Shown in pieces: positions 1 through 5,588 of a DNA stretch of 5,588 bases; the first letter of the stretch is position 1, and each line of letters begins with the position of its first letter. A program made the position numbers and the translations under genes. Source of the stretch: Pseudomonadota bacterium (GTDB lineage: Bacteria > Desulfobacterota > Desulfovibrionia > Desulfovibrionales > Desulfovibrionaceae); assembly GCA_023390395.1 (NCBI GenBank), contig JAEWCY010000188.1:1-5588 (forward strand), written 5' to 3'. The notes beneath the pieces were generated by a model, which searched no databases, was not told the DNA's origin, and saw nothing but the letters and a program-made list of their open reading frames with translations.

Positions 1-193
1 GCACGTCGGGCACGCGCCGCGCCCCGCCGAAATCGTGCCGGCCGCCGTGCTTGCGCCCGACCGTGCGGGCGATCTCCACGGCCGCGCCCGGCAGGTCCCG
101 GGCGAGGCGTTCCTTGAAGGCGTCCAGGGCGGCCATGGCCCCGGGATGGCGGGAACCGTGGGCGGCCAGGACGACGGCGGGGCTTTGCGGCAT
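1..193 (-). CDS. Sirohydrochlorin chelatase-like protein (CbiX/CbiK family), N-terminal 64 residues only
   Basis: Partial gene: the start is inside the window and the C-terminal part runs off the left edge. The visible protein begins MPQSPAVVLAAHGSRHPGAM. A hydrophobic strand followed by AHGSR (residues 11-15) near the N-terminus is typical of class II chelatases that insert cobalt or iron into sirohydrochlorin for cobalamin or siroheme synthesis. In that family the His of this motif (here His12) is a metal-binding or catalytic residue. An amphipathic helix and a PGAAVEIA strand follow, fitting the flavodoxin-like chelatase fold. The ATG shares its A with the ftsX stop (TGATG), which implies translational coupling; I saw no other start with a better ribosome site. 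The metal (Co, Fe or Ni) and the subfamily cannot be settled from 64 residues. Family call moderate, reading frame secure. Confidence 0.62.
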   Translation of the reverse strand, partial: MPQSPAVVLAAHGSRHPGAMAALDAFKERLARDLPGAAVEIARTVGRKHGGRHDFGGARRVPDV

Positions 194-1065
194 CAGGCGC
201 GCGACTCCATGGCGGCGGCCAGCCCGGCCAGGGCGGCGATGGCCCCGGCGGCCACGACGGCGGCCAGGGACAAAAGCGGCGGCAGAAAGGTCAGGCGCAA
301 AAAAAGCGGCGGCACGTCCAAGGCGGCGGCCAGGGCCAGCTGGGTGACCTTGAGCAGGCAAAGGGCCAGTCCGGCCCCGGCCATGCCCGTGAGCCCGGCC
401 CCGGCCACGAAGGGCAGGCGGATGTAGCCCTCCGAAGCGCCGACCAGGCGCAGGATCTCCAGTTCGTCGCGGCGCTGCAGGAGTGTGAGGCGCACCATGC
501 CGGCCACGACGAGGCCGACGAGGAGCGTGAGCAGCCCGGCCAGGGGCAGGGCGGCGCGCCGGGCCAGGAGGCCGAGCGCCGCGGCCGCGTCCATTTCGCG
601 CGGGTCGTAATGGACCTCGGCCACGCCCTCCACGTCGCGCAGCCGGTCGTGGACGTCGCGGGCGAAGCCCTCGTCGGCCACGGGCGGGCGGAAGGCCAGC
701 AGCATGGTGTAGGGCAGGGGATTCTTGCCGGCCAGGGCGGAAAGATCGACGTCCGGGCCCAGGGACTGGGCCATGACCGCGAGCGCCTGGTCCGGAGCGA
801 AGGTCCGGGTGTCGACGAGCCCCGGCAGGGCGCGCATCCAGTCCATCTGCCGGGCCACCAGCCTGGGGTCGGCCCCGGGCTTCCAGTAGACCTGGAAGCG
901 CACGCGGCCCTGGTCCCTGGCCAGGGCGGCCTCCAGGTTGACGTGGGCCAGGGCGAAGAGCCCGCCGAGGTAGAGCACGGCGGCCACGCCCAAAAGGGCG
1001 GCGAGCAGGGGGCCGGGGCGACGCAGGCCGTCGCGGCAGGCGGCGAGCAGCAGCCGCCAGATCAC
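193..1065 (-). CDS. ftsX: Cell division protein FtsX, membrane subunit of the FtsEX ABC complex
   Basis: 290 residues, close to the usual FtsX length. The layout is typical: a short cytoplasmic N-terminus, TM1 (about 18-41), a periplasmic domain (about 42-170), then TM2 (173-196), TM3 (218-241) and TM4 (263-286). NPLPYT (115-120) matches the NPLP element of the FtsX periplasmic domain, and the cytoplasmic TM2-TM3 loop carries RRDELEILRLVGAS (198-211), a family hallmark for contact with FtsE. In known systems FtsX passes the ATPase cycle of FtsE to periplasmic peptidoglycan hydrolases or their activators at the septum. The start is GTG, supported by GGAGG 6 nt upstream and a 4-nt GTGA overlap with the ftsE stop. 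No hydrolase partner is visible nearby. A generic MacB/LolC-type permease is less likely given the size, topology and the ftsE neighbour. Confidence 0.92.
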   Translation of the reverse strand: MIWRLLLAACRDGLRRPGPLLAALLGVAAVLYLGGLFALAHVNLEAALARDQGRVRFQVYWKPGADPRLVARQMDWMRALPGLVDTRTFAPDQALAVMAQSLGPDVDLSALAGKNPLPYTMLLAFRPPVADEGFARDVHDRLRDVEGVAEVHYDPREMDAAAALGLLARRAALPLAGLLTLLVGLVVAGMVRLTLLQRRDELEILRLVGASEGYIRLPFVAGAGLTGMAGAGLALCLLKVTQLALAAALDVPPLFLRLTFLPPLLSLAAVVAAGAIAALAGLAAAMESRA

Positions 1066-1715
1066 GCCGCGCCTCCGGCGCCGGGCAGGCGGAAGACCGT
1101 GGCGTCCGGGGCGGCGGCCACCAGGTCGCGGCTGTGGGTGGCCATGAGCACGGCCGTGCCGTGGGCGGCGAACTGGCGCAGGATGCCGAGGACCTTGAGC
1201 GACAGGGCGTCGTCCAGGTTGCCCGTGGGCTCGTCGGCCAGCATGATTTTGGGGCCGGCGACCACGGCCCGGGCGATGGCCACGCGCTGGAGCCCCCCGC
1301 CGGGAAGCTCCGCCGCCGGACGGTCGGCCTCGGCGTCGAGTTCCAGGGCGACCAGCGCCGCGTCCACCCGGCGCGTCAGCACCTCCCTGGGCGCGCCGCG
1401 CACGACCAGGGGCAGGGCCACGTTCTCGAAGACCGTGCGGTCGGGCAGGATGCGGAAATCCTGGAAGACCATGGACACGTCGCGCCTGAGCTTGTGGATG
1501 TCGCGCGGGGTCACGGCGGCCAGGTCGTGGCCGGCGATGACGGCCGCGCCCTGGCCCAGGGGCAGGCTTCCGTGGAGCAGGCGCAGCAGGGTGGTCTTGC
1601 CCGAGCCCGACGGGCCGGTCAGAAAGGCGAAGCCCCCCTCGGCCAGGCCGAGGGAGACGTCGGCCAGCACCCGGCGGCCGCCGAAATCATGGCAGAGCCC
1701 CTCAACGCGCAGCAT
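1062..1715 (-). CDS. ftsE: Cell division ATP-binding protein FtsE, with an unusual signature motif
   Basis: 217 residues, the usual FtsE size. It is the cytoplasmic ATPase that pairs with FtsX. Visible motifs: Walker A GPSGSGKT (34-41), Q-loop VFQDFRIL (83-90, Gln85), Walker B IMLADE (157-162) with catalytic Glu162, D-loop GNLD (165-168) and switch His194 in MATH. DEPTGNLD and the Q-loop sequence are typical of FtsE and the related LolD class; the adjoining ftsX settles the identity. The signature motif is odd: LPGGGLQR (137-144) instead of the usual LSGGEQQR, so the Ser and Glu of the motif are both lost. The other catalytic elements look intact and the frame is open throughout. The ATG start has GAGG (1725-1728) 9 nt upstream. 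ftsE and ftsX overlap by 4 nt and are surely co-translated. Confidence 0.93.
   Translation of the reverse strand: MLRVEGLCHDFGGRRVLADVSLGLAEGGFAFLTGPSGSGKTTLLRLLHGSLPLGQGAAVIAGHDLAAVTPRDIHKLRRDVSMVFQDFRILPDRTVFENVALPLVVRGAPREVLTRRVDAALVALELDAEADRPAAELPGGGLQRVAIARAVVAGPKIMLADEPTGNLDDALSLKVLGILRQFAAHGTAVLMATHSRDLVAAAPDATVFRLPGAGGAA
1072..1076 (-). promoter_or_regulatory. Shine-Dalgarno site of ftsX
   Basis: The minus strand reads GGAGG here, 6 nt before the GTG at 1065. It lies inside the 3' end of ftsE. It decides the GTG as the ftsX start and suggests ftsX is re-initiated as ftsE translation ends. Confidence 0.7.
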
Positions 1716-1740
1716 GCTCTCTTGCCTCGTATCTTCCAGA

Positions 1741-1770
1741 AATATTCCCCTCTGTCGCGCGGCCGGCGAA
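1741..1770 (-). promoter_or_regulatory. Weak candidate promoter for ftsE
   Basis: Between the hairpin and ftsE the minus strand has TTCGCC (1765-1770) and AATATT (1741-1746), 18 nt apart, in the only AT-rich patch of this gap. Both boxes match the sigma70 consensus poorly, so this is a possibility only. It would give a short leader before ftsE. Confidence 0.2.
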
Positions 1771-1785
1771 CCATGGCGGGGTGGT

Positions 1786-1812
1786 CCAGGAGGGGCCCCC
1801 GGCCCCTCCTGG
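1786..1812 (-). terminator. Strong hairpin between recN and ftsE; possible terminator, attenuator or mRNA stabiliser
   Basis: This is a perfect inverted repeat: arm CCAGGAGGGGCC, a 3-nt loop, arm GGCCCCTCCTGG. That gives a 12-bp stem with 10 G-C pairs. It begins 26 nt after the recN stop and ends 70 nt before the ftsE start. In the minus-strand transcript it is followed by ACCACCCC, not a U-tract, so it is not a classic intrinsic terminator. The symmetric stem would also fold in plus-strand RNA. The structure is certain from sequence; its role is inferred from position. Confidence 0.45.
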
Positions 1813-1838
1813 CCGCCGGAGGCATTCCCCCTGATCTT

Positions 1839-3461
1839 CTAAGCCCCTTCCCACAGCAGGCGGCGGGCCATTTCCGAGCCGGCCTCGCCGCCGCCGGCCA
1901 TGCGGGCGAGTTCGGCGGCCACGTCCGGGCCGGCGAGCCGCCGGCAGCGCGTGCTGGTCTGGCCGTTCTCCACGGTCTTTTGGACCTGGAAATGCCGGTC
2001 GGCCAGGCTGGCCAGCTGGGGCCAGTGGGTGATGAGCAGGATCTGCGAGGTTTGCGAGAGCTTTTTGACGTAGGCCCCGACGCTGCCCAGCGTCAGGCCG
2101 CCGATGCCGGCGTCGATCTCGTCGAAGATGAGCGTGGGGCCGCCGGGCTCGGCGGAAAGCGACATGAGCGCCAGCAGGAACCGCGACAGCTCGCCGCCCG
2201 AGGCGATCTTGTCGAGCGGCTGGGGCGGCTGGCCGGGGTTGGGCCGCCACAGGACGCGGGCCCGCTCCTCGGTAAGCGCCCCGCCCGGGGCGGCCACGGG
2301 CGCGTAGACCTCGGCCGGGGAGAATTCGAAGATGACGCGCACGTCCTTGGAAAAGCCCAGGCCCCGCAGGATGTCCTCCAGGGCGGCGGACAGGGCGTCG
2401 GCGGCCTGGCGTCGGGCCTGGCCCAGGGTCGCGAGCACTTCGGAAAGCTCGGCGACCAGCGCCTCTTCCTGGCGGGCCAGCTGCTTGCGGTCCAGGGCGC
2501 AGGCGTCGAGGAAATCCAGGTTGGCCTTGATCTGGGCGTCCATGTCCACGATCTCGGCCAGGGTCTTCTTGAGCTTGCGGCGCAGGGTGGCCAGCTCGAA
2601 GAGGCGCTTTTCCACGGCCTCGGCGTCGGCCGGGGCGTCGGCGGCGGCGGGCTTCTTGCGAAGCCTGGCGGCCATGTCCTTGACTTGGTGGCGGAAGGCG
2701 GCCACGGCCTCGGCGTCGTCGGCGAATTCCGGAAAGATCGCGCCGGCGTGGAGCAGTTCGCGGTGCAGGTCGGCCAGCACGTCCAGGACCTTGGGCTCGC
2801 GCTCGATGGCGTCCTGGGCGCGGGAGAGCGCCTCGCCGGCCTTTCGCGCCTCGGCCAGGGCGGCCTTTTGGCCCACGAGCTCCTCTTCCTCGCCGGGCAG
2901 GGGGGAAACCTTTTCGATCTCCGCGTGCTGGAACTCCAGGAACTGGCGCTTTTCCTCCAGGGCGGCGGCCTTGGCGTCGAGGTCGCGGATGCGCCCGCCG
3001 AGGTCGGCCAGCTCCCGGACGAGGCGGTTTCGTTCCTCCAGGGGCGCGGGGTCGGCCAGGAAGCCGTCGAGGAGGGCGGCCTGGAACCCGGGCTGGAGCA
3101 GGCGCTGCTGGCCGTGCTGGGAGGCGTGGAGCAAAAGCCTCGGCCGCAGGGCGGCCAGCGTCTCGCGCGAGGCCAGGCCGTCGCCCACGTAGATGCGGCT
3201 GCGGCCGGTGTCCGCGGCCAGCTCCCGGCGCAGGAGCAGGTCCTCGCCGCCCAGGACGAAAAGCGCCTCGACCACGGCCTTTTCGCAGCCGGCGCGCACC
3301 AGGTCCGGGTGCATCTTCTCGCCGGTGAGGAAGTTGACGGCCGAGACGATGAAGCTCTTGCCCGCGCCGGTCTCGCCGGTCAGCACGTTGAGGCCCGGGC
3401 CGAATTCCAGCTCCAGGTCGTCGATCAGCGCCAGGTTTTTTATCCGCAGTACTTCGATCAT
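1839..3461 (-). CDS. recN: DNA repair protein RecN
   Basis: 540 residues, against roughly 550 for typical RecN. It is a cytoplasmic SMC-like ATPase that acts on double-strand breaks in recombinational repair. It opens with MIEVLRIKNLALIDDLELEF, a classic RecN N-terminus, then Walker A GETGAGKS (29-36). HASQHGQQ (112-119) matches the conserved HGQHEHQ-type segment. A helical, charged middle (about 140-365) is the coiled-coil and hinge region. The C-terminal head has the signature SGGELSR (421-427), Walker B LIFDEIDAGIGG (444-455) and the switch His479 in LITHWPQLA; most relatives I recall have THLPQ, so the Trp is a small deviation. The ATG lies 9 nt past the upstream permease stop, with AGGG partly formed by that stop codon. 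Co-transcription with the permeases is likely. I saw no SOS (LexA) box in the short upstream gap. Confidence 0.96.
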   Translation of the reverse strand: MIEVLRIKNLALIDDLELEFGPGLNVLTGETGAGKSFIVSAVNFLTGEKMHPDLVRAGCEKAVVEALFVLGGEDLLLRRELAADTGRSRIYVGDGLASRETLAALRPRLLLHASQHGQQRLLQPGFQAALLDGFLADPAPLEERNRLVRELADLGGRIRDLDAKAAALEEKRQFLEFQHAEIEKVSPLPGEEEELVGQKAALAEARKAGEALSRAQDAIEREPKVLDVLADLHRELLHAGAIFPEFADDAEAVAAFRHQVKDMAARLRKKPAAADAPADAEAVEKRLFELATLRRKLKKTLAEIVDMDAQIKANLDFLDACALDRKQLARQEEALVAELSEVLATLGQARRQAADALSAALEDILRGLGFSKDVRVIFEFSPAEVYAPVAAPGGALTEERARVLWRPNPGQPPQPLDKIASGGELSRFLLALMSLSAEPGGPTLIFDEIDAGIGGLTLGSVGAYVKKLSQTSQILLITHWPQLASLADRHFQVQKTVENGQTSTRCRRLAGPDVAAELARMAGGGEAGSEMARRLLWEGA

Positions 3462-3470
3462 ACGCGCGCC

Positions 3471-4316
3471 CTACTGCCGCAGCCTGGGGTCCAGGATGTC
3501 GCGCAGGCTTTCGCCGATGAGATTGTAGCCGAGCACGGTGAGCAGAATGGCCAGGCCCGGGAAGATGGACAGCCACGGCGCGACTTCCAGCACTTCCTTG
3601 CCTTCCATGAGCATGTTGCCCCAGCTCGGCATGGGGGGCTGCACGCCAAGGCCCAGAAAGCTCAGGGACGATTCGGTGAGGATCGCGCCGGCCACGCCAA
3701 GCGTGGCCGAAACGAGCACCGGCGCGGCGGCGTTGGGCAGGATGTGGTAGAAGAGAATGCCCGGCGCGCCCATGCCCGACACCCGGGCGGCCAGGACGAA
3801 TTCGCGGCCGCGAAGCGTCAGCGTCTCGGCCCGCACCAGCCTCGCCACGCCCATCCACGAGGTGAGCCCGATGACGACCATGATGTTGGTCAGCGACGGC
3901 GTGAGAAAGGCGATGACGGCGAGGATCAGGAAAAACGAGGGGAAGCAGAGCATCACGTCCACGCCGCGCATGATGCCCTCGTCCACCAGCCCGCCGAAAT
4001 AGCCGGCGCAAAGCCCGAGAAAAAGGCCGATGGACACGGACAGCCCAACGGCCACGAACCCGACCCAAAGCGACACCCGGCCGCCGTAGAGAAGCCGCGC
4101 CAGGACGTCGCGGCCCAGGGCGTCGGTGCCGAGGACATGTTGCGCCCCCGGCGGCGAGAGTATGGCGTTGACGTCCAGGGCCGTGGGGTCCAGGGACGTC
4201 AGGTACGGGGCGAAAAGCGAGGCCAGGGAGATGCCGCCGACGAGGAAGAGCCCGGCGGCGAGCATGCCGTGGCCGGGCAGCAGCCGGCGCAGGCGGGCAA
4301 TGACGGCCCTAGGCAC
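3471..4316 (-). CDS. ABC importer permease, DppC/OppC/NikC family
   Basis: 281 residues, normal for the family. One of the two inner-membrane permeases of a peptide- or nickel-type ABC importer. Visible family landmarks: one N-terminal TM (about 18-40), then HVLGTDALGRDVLARLLYG (60-78), the near-invariant GTDxxGRD block of DppC-type permeases. Further on are the EAA loop that contacts the ATPase (about 171-194, ending in HILPN) and ESSLSFLGLGV followed by PPMPSWG (215-233). About six membrane segments in all. The start is GTG and overlaps the end of the dppB-like gene by 8 nt, which points to coupled translation; no strong ribosome site is visible. The substrate (di-/oligopeptide, nickel or another solute) cannot be read from the permease. 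No binding protein or ATPase gene follows; recN is the next gene. Confidence 0.93.
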   Translation of the reverse strand: MPRAVIARLRRLLPGHGMLAAGLFLVGGISLASLFAPYLTSLDPTALDVNAILSPPGAQHVLGTDALGRDVLARLLYGGRVSLWVGFVAVGLSVSIGLFLGLCAGYFGGLVDEGIMRGVDVMLCFPSFFLILAVIAFLTPSLTNIMVVIGLTSWMGVARLVRAETLTLRGREFVLAARVSGMGAPGILFYHILPNAAAPVLVSATLGVAGAILTESSLSFLGLGVQPPMPSWGNMLMEGKEVLEVAPWLSIFPGLAILLTVLGYNLIGESLRDILDPRLRQ

Positions 4317-5307
4317 GGTCGCGGCCCCCCAGTCGGATGCGCGGGTCGGCCAGGGCGTAGCCCACGTCGGCCAGCAGGTTGCCGGCCAGGGTCAGGACCG
4401 CGCCGAGCACGAGATTGCCCATGATGAGGGGATAGTCCCGGGCCATGACCGACTGGTAGAAGAGCTGGCCCAGGCCCGGCAGGGCGAAGATGGATTCGAT
4501 GATGACCGAGCCGCCGATGAGTCCCGGCACGGAGAGCCCCAGGATGGTGATGACCGGGAGCAGGGCGTTACGCAGGGCGTGCTTGTAGAGGACGACGTAT
4601 TCGGGCAGGCCCTTGGCCCGGGCGGTCAGGATGTAGTCCTGGCGCAGCACTTCGAGCATGGAGGAGCGCATGAACCGCGACATGCCGGCCAGGCTGCCGA
4701 AGGTGTAGATGAAGATGGGCAGGACCAGGTGGCGGGCCATGTCGAGGGTCTTGCCCAGCGGCGAGAGCGCGTCGTAGTCCATGGAGGTGAGCCCGGAGAT
4801 GGGCAGCACCGGCCAGTGGATGCCGAACAGGAGCATGAGGAGCAGGGCCAGCCAGAAGCCGGGCATGGCGAAGCCGATGAAGACGAGGACCGTGGCGGCG
4901 CGGTCGAAGGGGCCGCCTTGCCGTCTGGCGGAGACCACGCCGATGGGCACGGCCACGGCCAGGGTGAGGACGAGGGAGACGAGGTTCATGGAGACGGTCA
5001 GGGGCAGGCGTTCCCTGATCTTGTCCCATACGGGCCTGTGGTCGCCGGAGAGGGACTGGCCGAAGTCGAAGCGGGCGAGCTTGCCGAGCCAGTCGACGTA
5101 CTGGACGGGGAGGGGGCGGTCGAGGCCGTAGAGTTTTTCGAGTCGGGCGCGCGTTTCGGCGGTGGCCAGGGGGTTGAGGGTGGTCTGCATGTCGGTGGGC
5201 GAGCCCGGGGCCAGGTGGATGACGGCGAAGGAGATGAGGGTGATGCCGAGGAAGATGGCGGCGACCCAGAGTGTTTTTCGCAGCAAGCGTATGGCCAGGG
5301 CGAGCAC
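4309..5307 (-). CDS. ABC importer permease, DppB/OppB/NikB family
   Basis: 332 residues, the usual size. Partner of the DppC-like permease in a peptide/nickel-type importer of the inner membrane. N-terminal TM (about 12-33) ending in HLAPGSP, then the periplasmic block GLDRPLPVQYVDWL (61-74) with FDFGQSL (80-86), both typical of DppB. Core TMs follow. The EAA loop runs about 224-251 (DYILTARAKG ... KHALRNALLP), with VIIESIFALPGLGQL (268-282) and DPRIR (321-325) near the end, all family landmarks. The start is GTG at 5307, supported by AAGGAG with a 10-nt spacer. It is the first gene of the minus-strand run, divergent from a tRNA gene, so the promoter should lie within 5308-5462. Substrate unknown; no binding-protein gene lies upstream in the window, where one is often found. 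Confidence 0.94.
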   Translation of the reverse strand: MLALAIRLLRKTLWVAAIFLGITLISFAVIHLAPGSPTDMQTTLNPLATAETRARLEKLYGLDRPLPVQYVDWLGKLARFDFGQSLSGDHRPVWDKIRERLPLTVSMNLVSLVLTLAVAVPIGVVSARRQGGPFDRAATVLVFIGFAMPGFWLALLLMLLFGIHWPVLPISGLTSMDYDALSPLGKTLDMARHLVLPIFIYTFGSLAGMSRFMRSSMLEVLRQDYILTARAKGLPEYVVLYKHALRNALLPVITILGLSVPGLIGGSVIIESIFALPGLGQLFYQSVMARDYPLIMGNLVLGAVLTLAGNLLADVGYALADPRIRLGGRDRA

Positions 5308-5317
5308 GTTTAGGGGA

Positions 5318-5323
5318 CTCCTT
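5318..5323 (-). promoter_or_regulatory. Shine-Dalgarno site of the DppB-like permease
   Basis: The minus strand reads AAGGAG, 10 nt before the GTG at 5307. The spacing is slightly long but this is the only good site near the N-terminus. It supports the GTG start. Confidence 0.65.
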
Positions 5324-5354
5324 GGGGCGCTAGCGCCGTTCGCGCCACGGCCGG

Positions 5355-5383
5355 CATATACGGGAAAGGTGGCTGGAAGGAAA
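5355..5383 (-). promoter_or_regulatory. Weak candidate promoter for the permease-recN run
   Basis: The minus strand has TATATG (5355-5360) as a -10-like box and TTTCCT (5378-5383) 17 nt upstream as a poor -35. It would give a leader of about 40 nt before the GTG at 5307. It is the best -10-like hexamer I found on this strand of the spacer, but the -35 match is only 3 of 6. Confidence 0.27.
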
Positions 5384-5389
5384 GGGCGG

Positions 5390-5421
5390 CGGGAAAAAGC
5401 GCGCGGATCGGGAAAAAGCGC
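5390..5421. repeat. Pair of 13-nt direct repeats upstream of the tRNA promoter
   Basis: CGGGAAAAAGCGC occurs exactly at 5390-5402 and again at 5409-5421, offset by 19 bp, or nearly two helical turns. The second copy abuts the -35 box of the tRNA promoter. The A-tracts could act like an UP element or the repeats could bind a regulator. The repetition is direct observation; any function is inference. Confidence 0.6.
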
Positions 5422-5449
5422 TTGACTTTTTTCGGCCCGCGCGTAAGTT
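5422..5449 (+). promoter_or_regulatory. Sigma70-like promoter of tRNA-Ala
   Basis: TTGACT (5422-5427, 5 of 6 to consensus) and TAAGTT (5444-5449, 3 of 6) are separated by 16 nt. Transcription would start near 5456, about 7 nt before the mature tRNA 5' end. The strong -35 with A-rich sequence just upstream fits a stable-RNA promoter. Confidence 0.65.
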
Positions 5450-5462
5450 CACTTCTCGCTGC

Positions 5463-5538
<76 letters not shown>

Positions 5539-5549
5539 CGAAGCATGCC

Positions 5550-5586
5550 AAGGGGTTACCGAGAAATCGGTGACCCCTTTTTCTTT
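5550..5586 (+). terminator. Intrinsic terminator after tRNA-Ala
   Basis: Stem arms 5550-5562 and 5567-5579 pair over 13 bp with one G-U wobble (5557 with 5572), closed by a GAAA tetraloop (5563-5566). The T-rich tail TTTTTCTTT ends at 5586. It begins 12 nt after the tRNA CCA. On the minus strand no T-tract follows the stem, so it acts in the tRNA direction only. Confidence 0.95.
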
Positions 5587-5588
5587 GG

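Noticed and set aside
610..1842. A 410-codon open frame on the plus strand opposite ftsX and ftsE.
   Set aside because: It is antisense to two well-supported genes, has Ser/Arg/Pro-rich composition and shows no family motif.
1702..4068. A 788-codon open frame on the minus strand in another frame.
   Set aside because: It overlaps recN and the DppC-like gene on the same strand out of frame, and its translation is mostly Arg, Pro, Gly and Ala. It is a shadow of real genes.
1134..4424. A 1096-codon open frame on the plus strand.
   Set aside because: It runs antisense across ftsE, recN and the DppC-like gene, all of which have clear family motifs. The translation is low-complexity (Gly, Gln, Ala, Arg, His) with no recognisable domain. 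Long antisense frames are common at this GC content.
181..5300. Very frequent GGCCAGGG octamers on the plus strand, which could suggest a Chi- or KOPS-like oriented motif.
   Set aside because: They are the reverse complement of favoured Leu-Ala codons (CTGGCC) in the minus-strand genes, so codon use explains the bias.
4126..5313. A 395-codon plus-strand frame opposite the DppB-like gene.
   Set aside because: It is rich in Gly, Glu, Asp, His and Gln, with no domain, and is antisense to a clear permease.

Overview
The window is very GC-rich (about 70% by eye), gene-dense and almost wholly coded on the minus strand. The gene families, the protein style (rich in Ala, Gly, Leu and Arg) and the high GC suggest a delta-proteobacterium of the Desulfovibrio type. 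That assignment is inference from style and was not tested by a search.

Reading in the direction of transcription (right to left), two inner-membrane permeases of the DppB/DppC (oligopeptide/nickel) ABC importer class come first, overlapping by 8 nt. After a 9-nt gap comes recN, the SMC-like DNA repair ATPase. The 123-bp gap that follows holds a perfect 12-bp GC-rich hairpin. Then come ftsE and ftsX, the ATPase and membrane halves of the cell-division ABC complex, overlapping by 4 nt. A chelatase-like gene starts on the last base of the ftsX stop codon and runs off the left edge. No substrate-binding protein and no importer ATPase lie beside the permeases in this window. The run therefore looks like a polycistron of functionally unrelated genes, probably split into dppBC-like/recN and ftsEX/chelatase parts by the hairpin.

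The right end is a separate plus-strand unit: a sigma70-like promoter (TTGACT, 16-nt spacer, TAAGTT), a complete tRNA-Ala(GGC) with encoded CCA, and a strong intrinsic terminator with a GAAA loop. The 155-bp divergent spacer (5308-5462) carries a 13-nt direct repeat just upstream of the tRNA promoter. It also holds a palindrome, a weak minus-strand promoter candidate and a good Shine-Dalgarno site for the first permease gene.

Most of the content is well-known housekeeping machinery, and I see no clear undescribed system. The points most worth a second look are a degenerate ABC signature motif in FtsE, the permease pair without its usual partners placed upstream of recN, the recN-ftsE hairpin, and the paired repeats upstream of the tRNA promoter. 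Three of the five complete CDSs (both permeases and ftsX) start with GTG.
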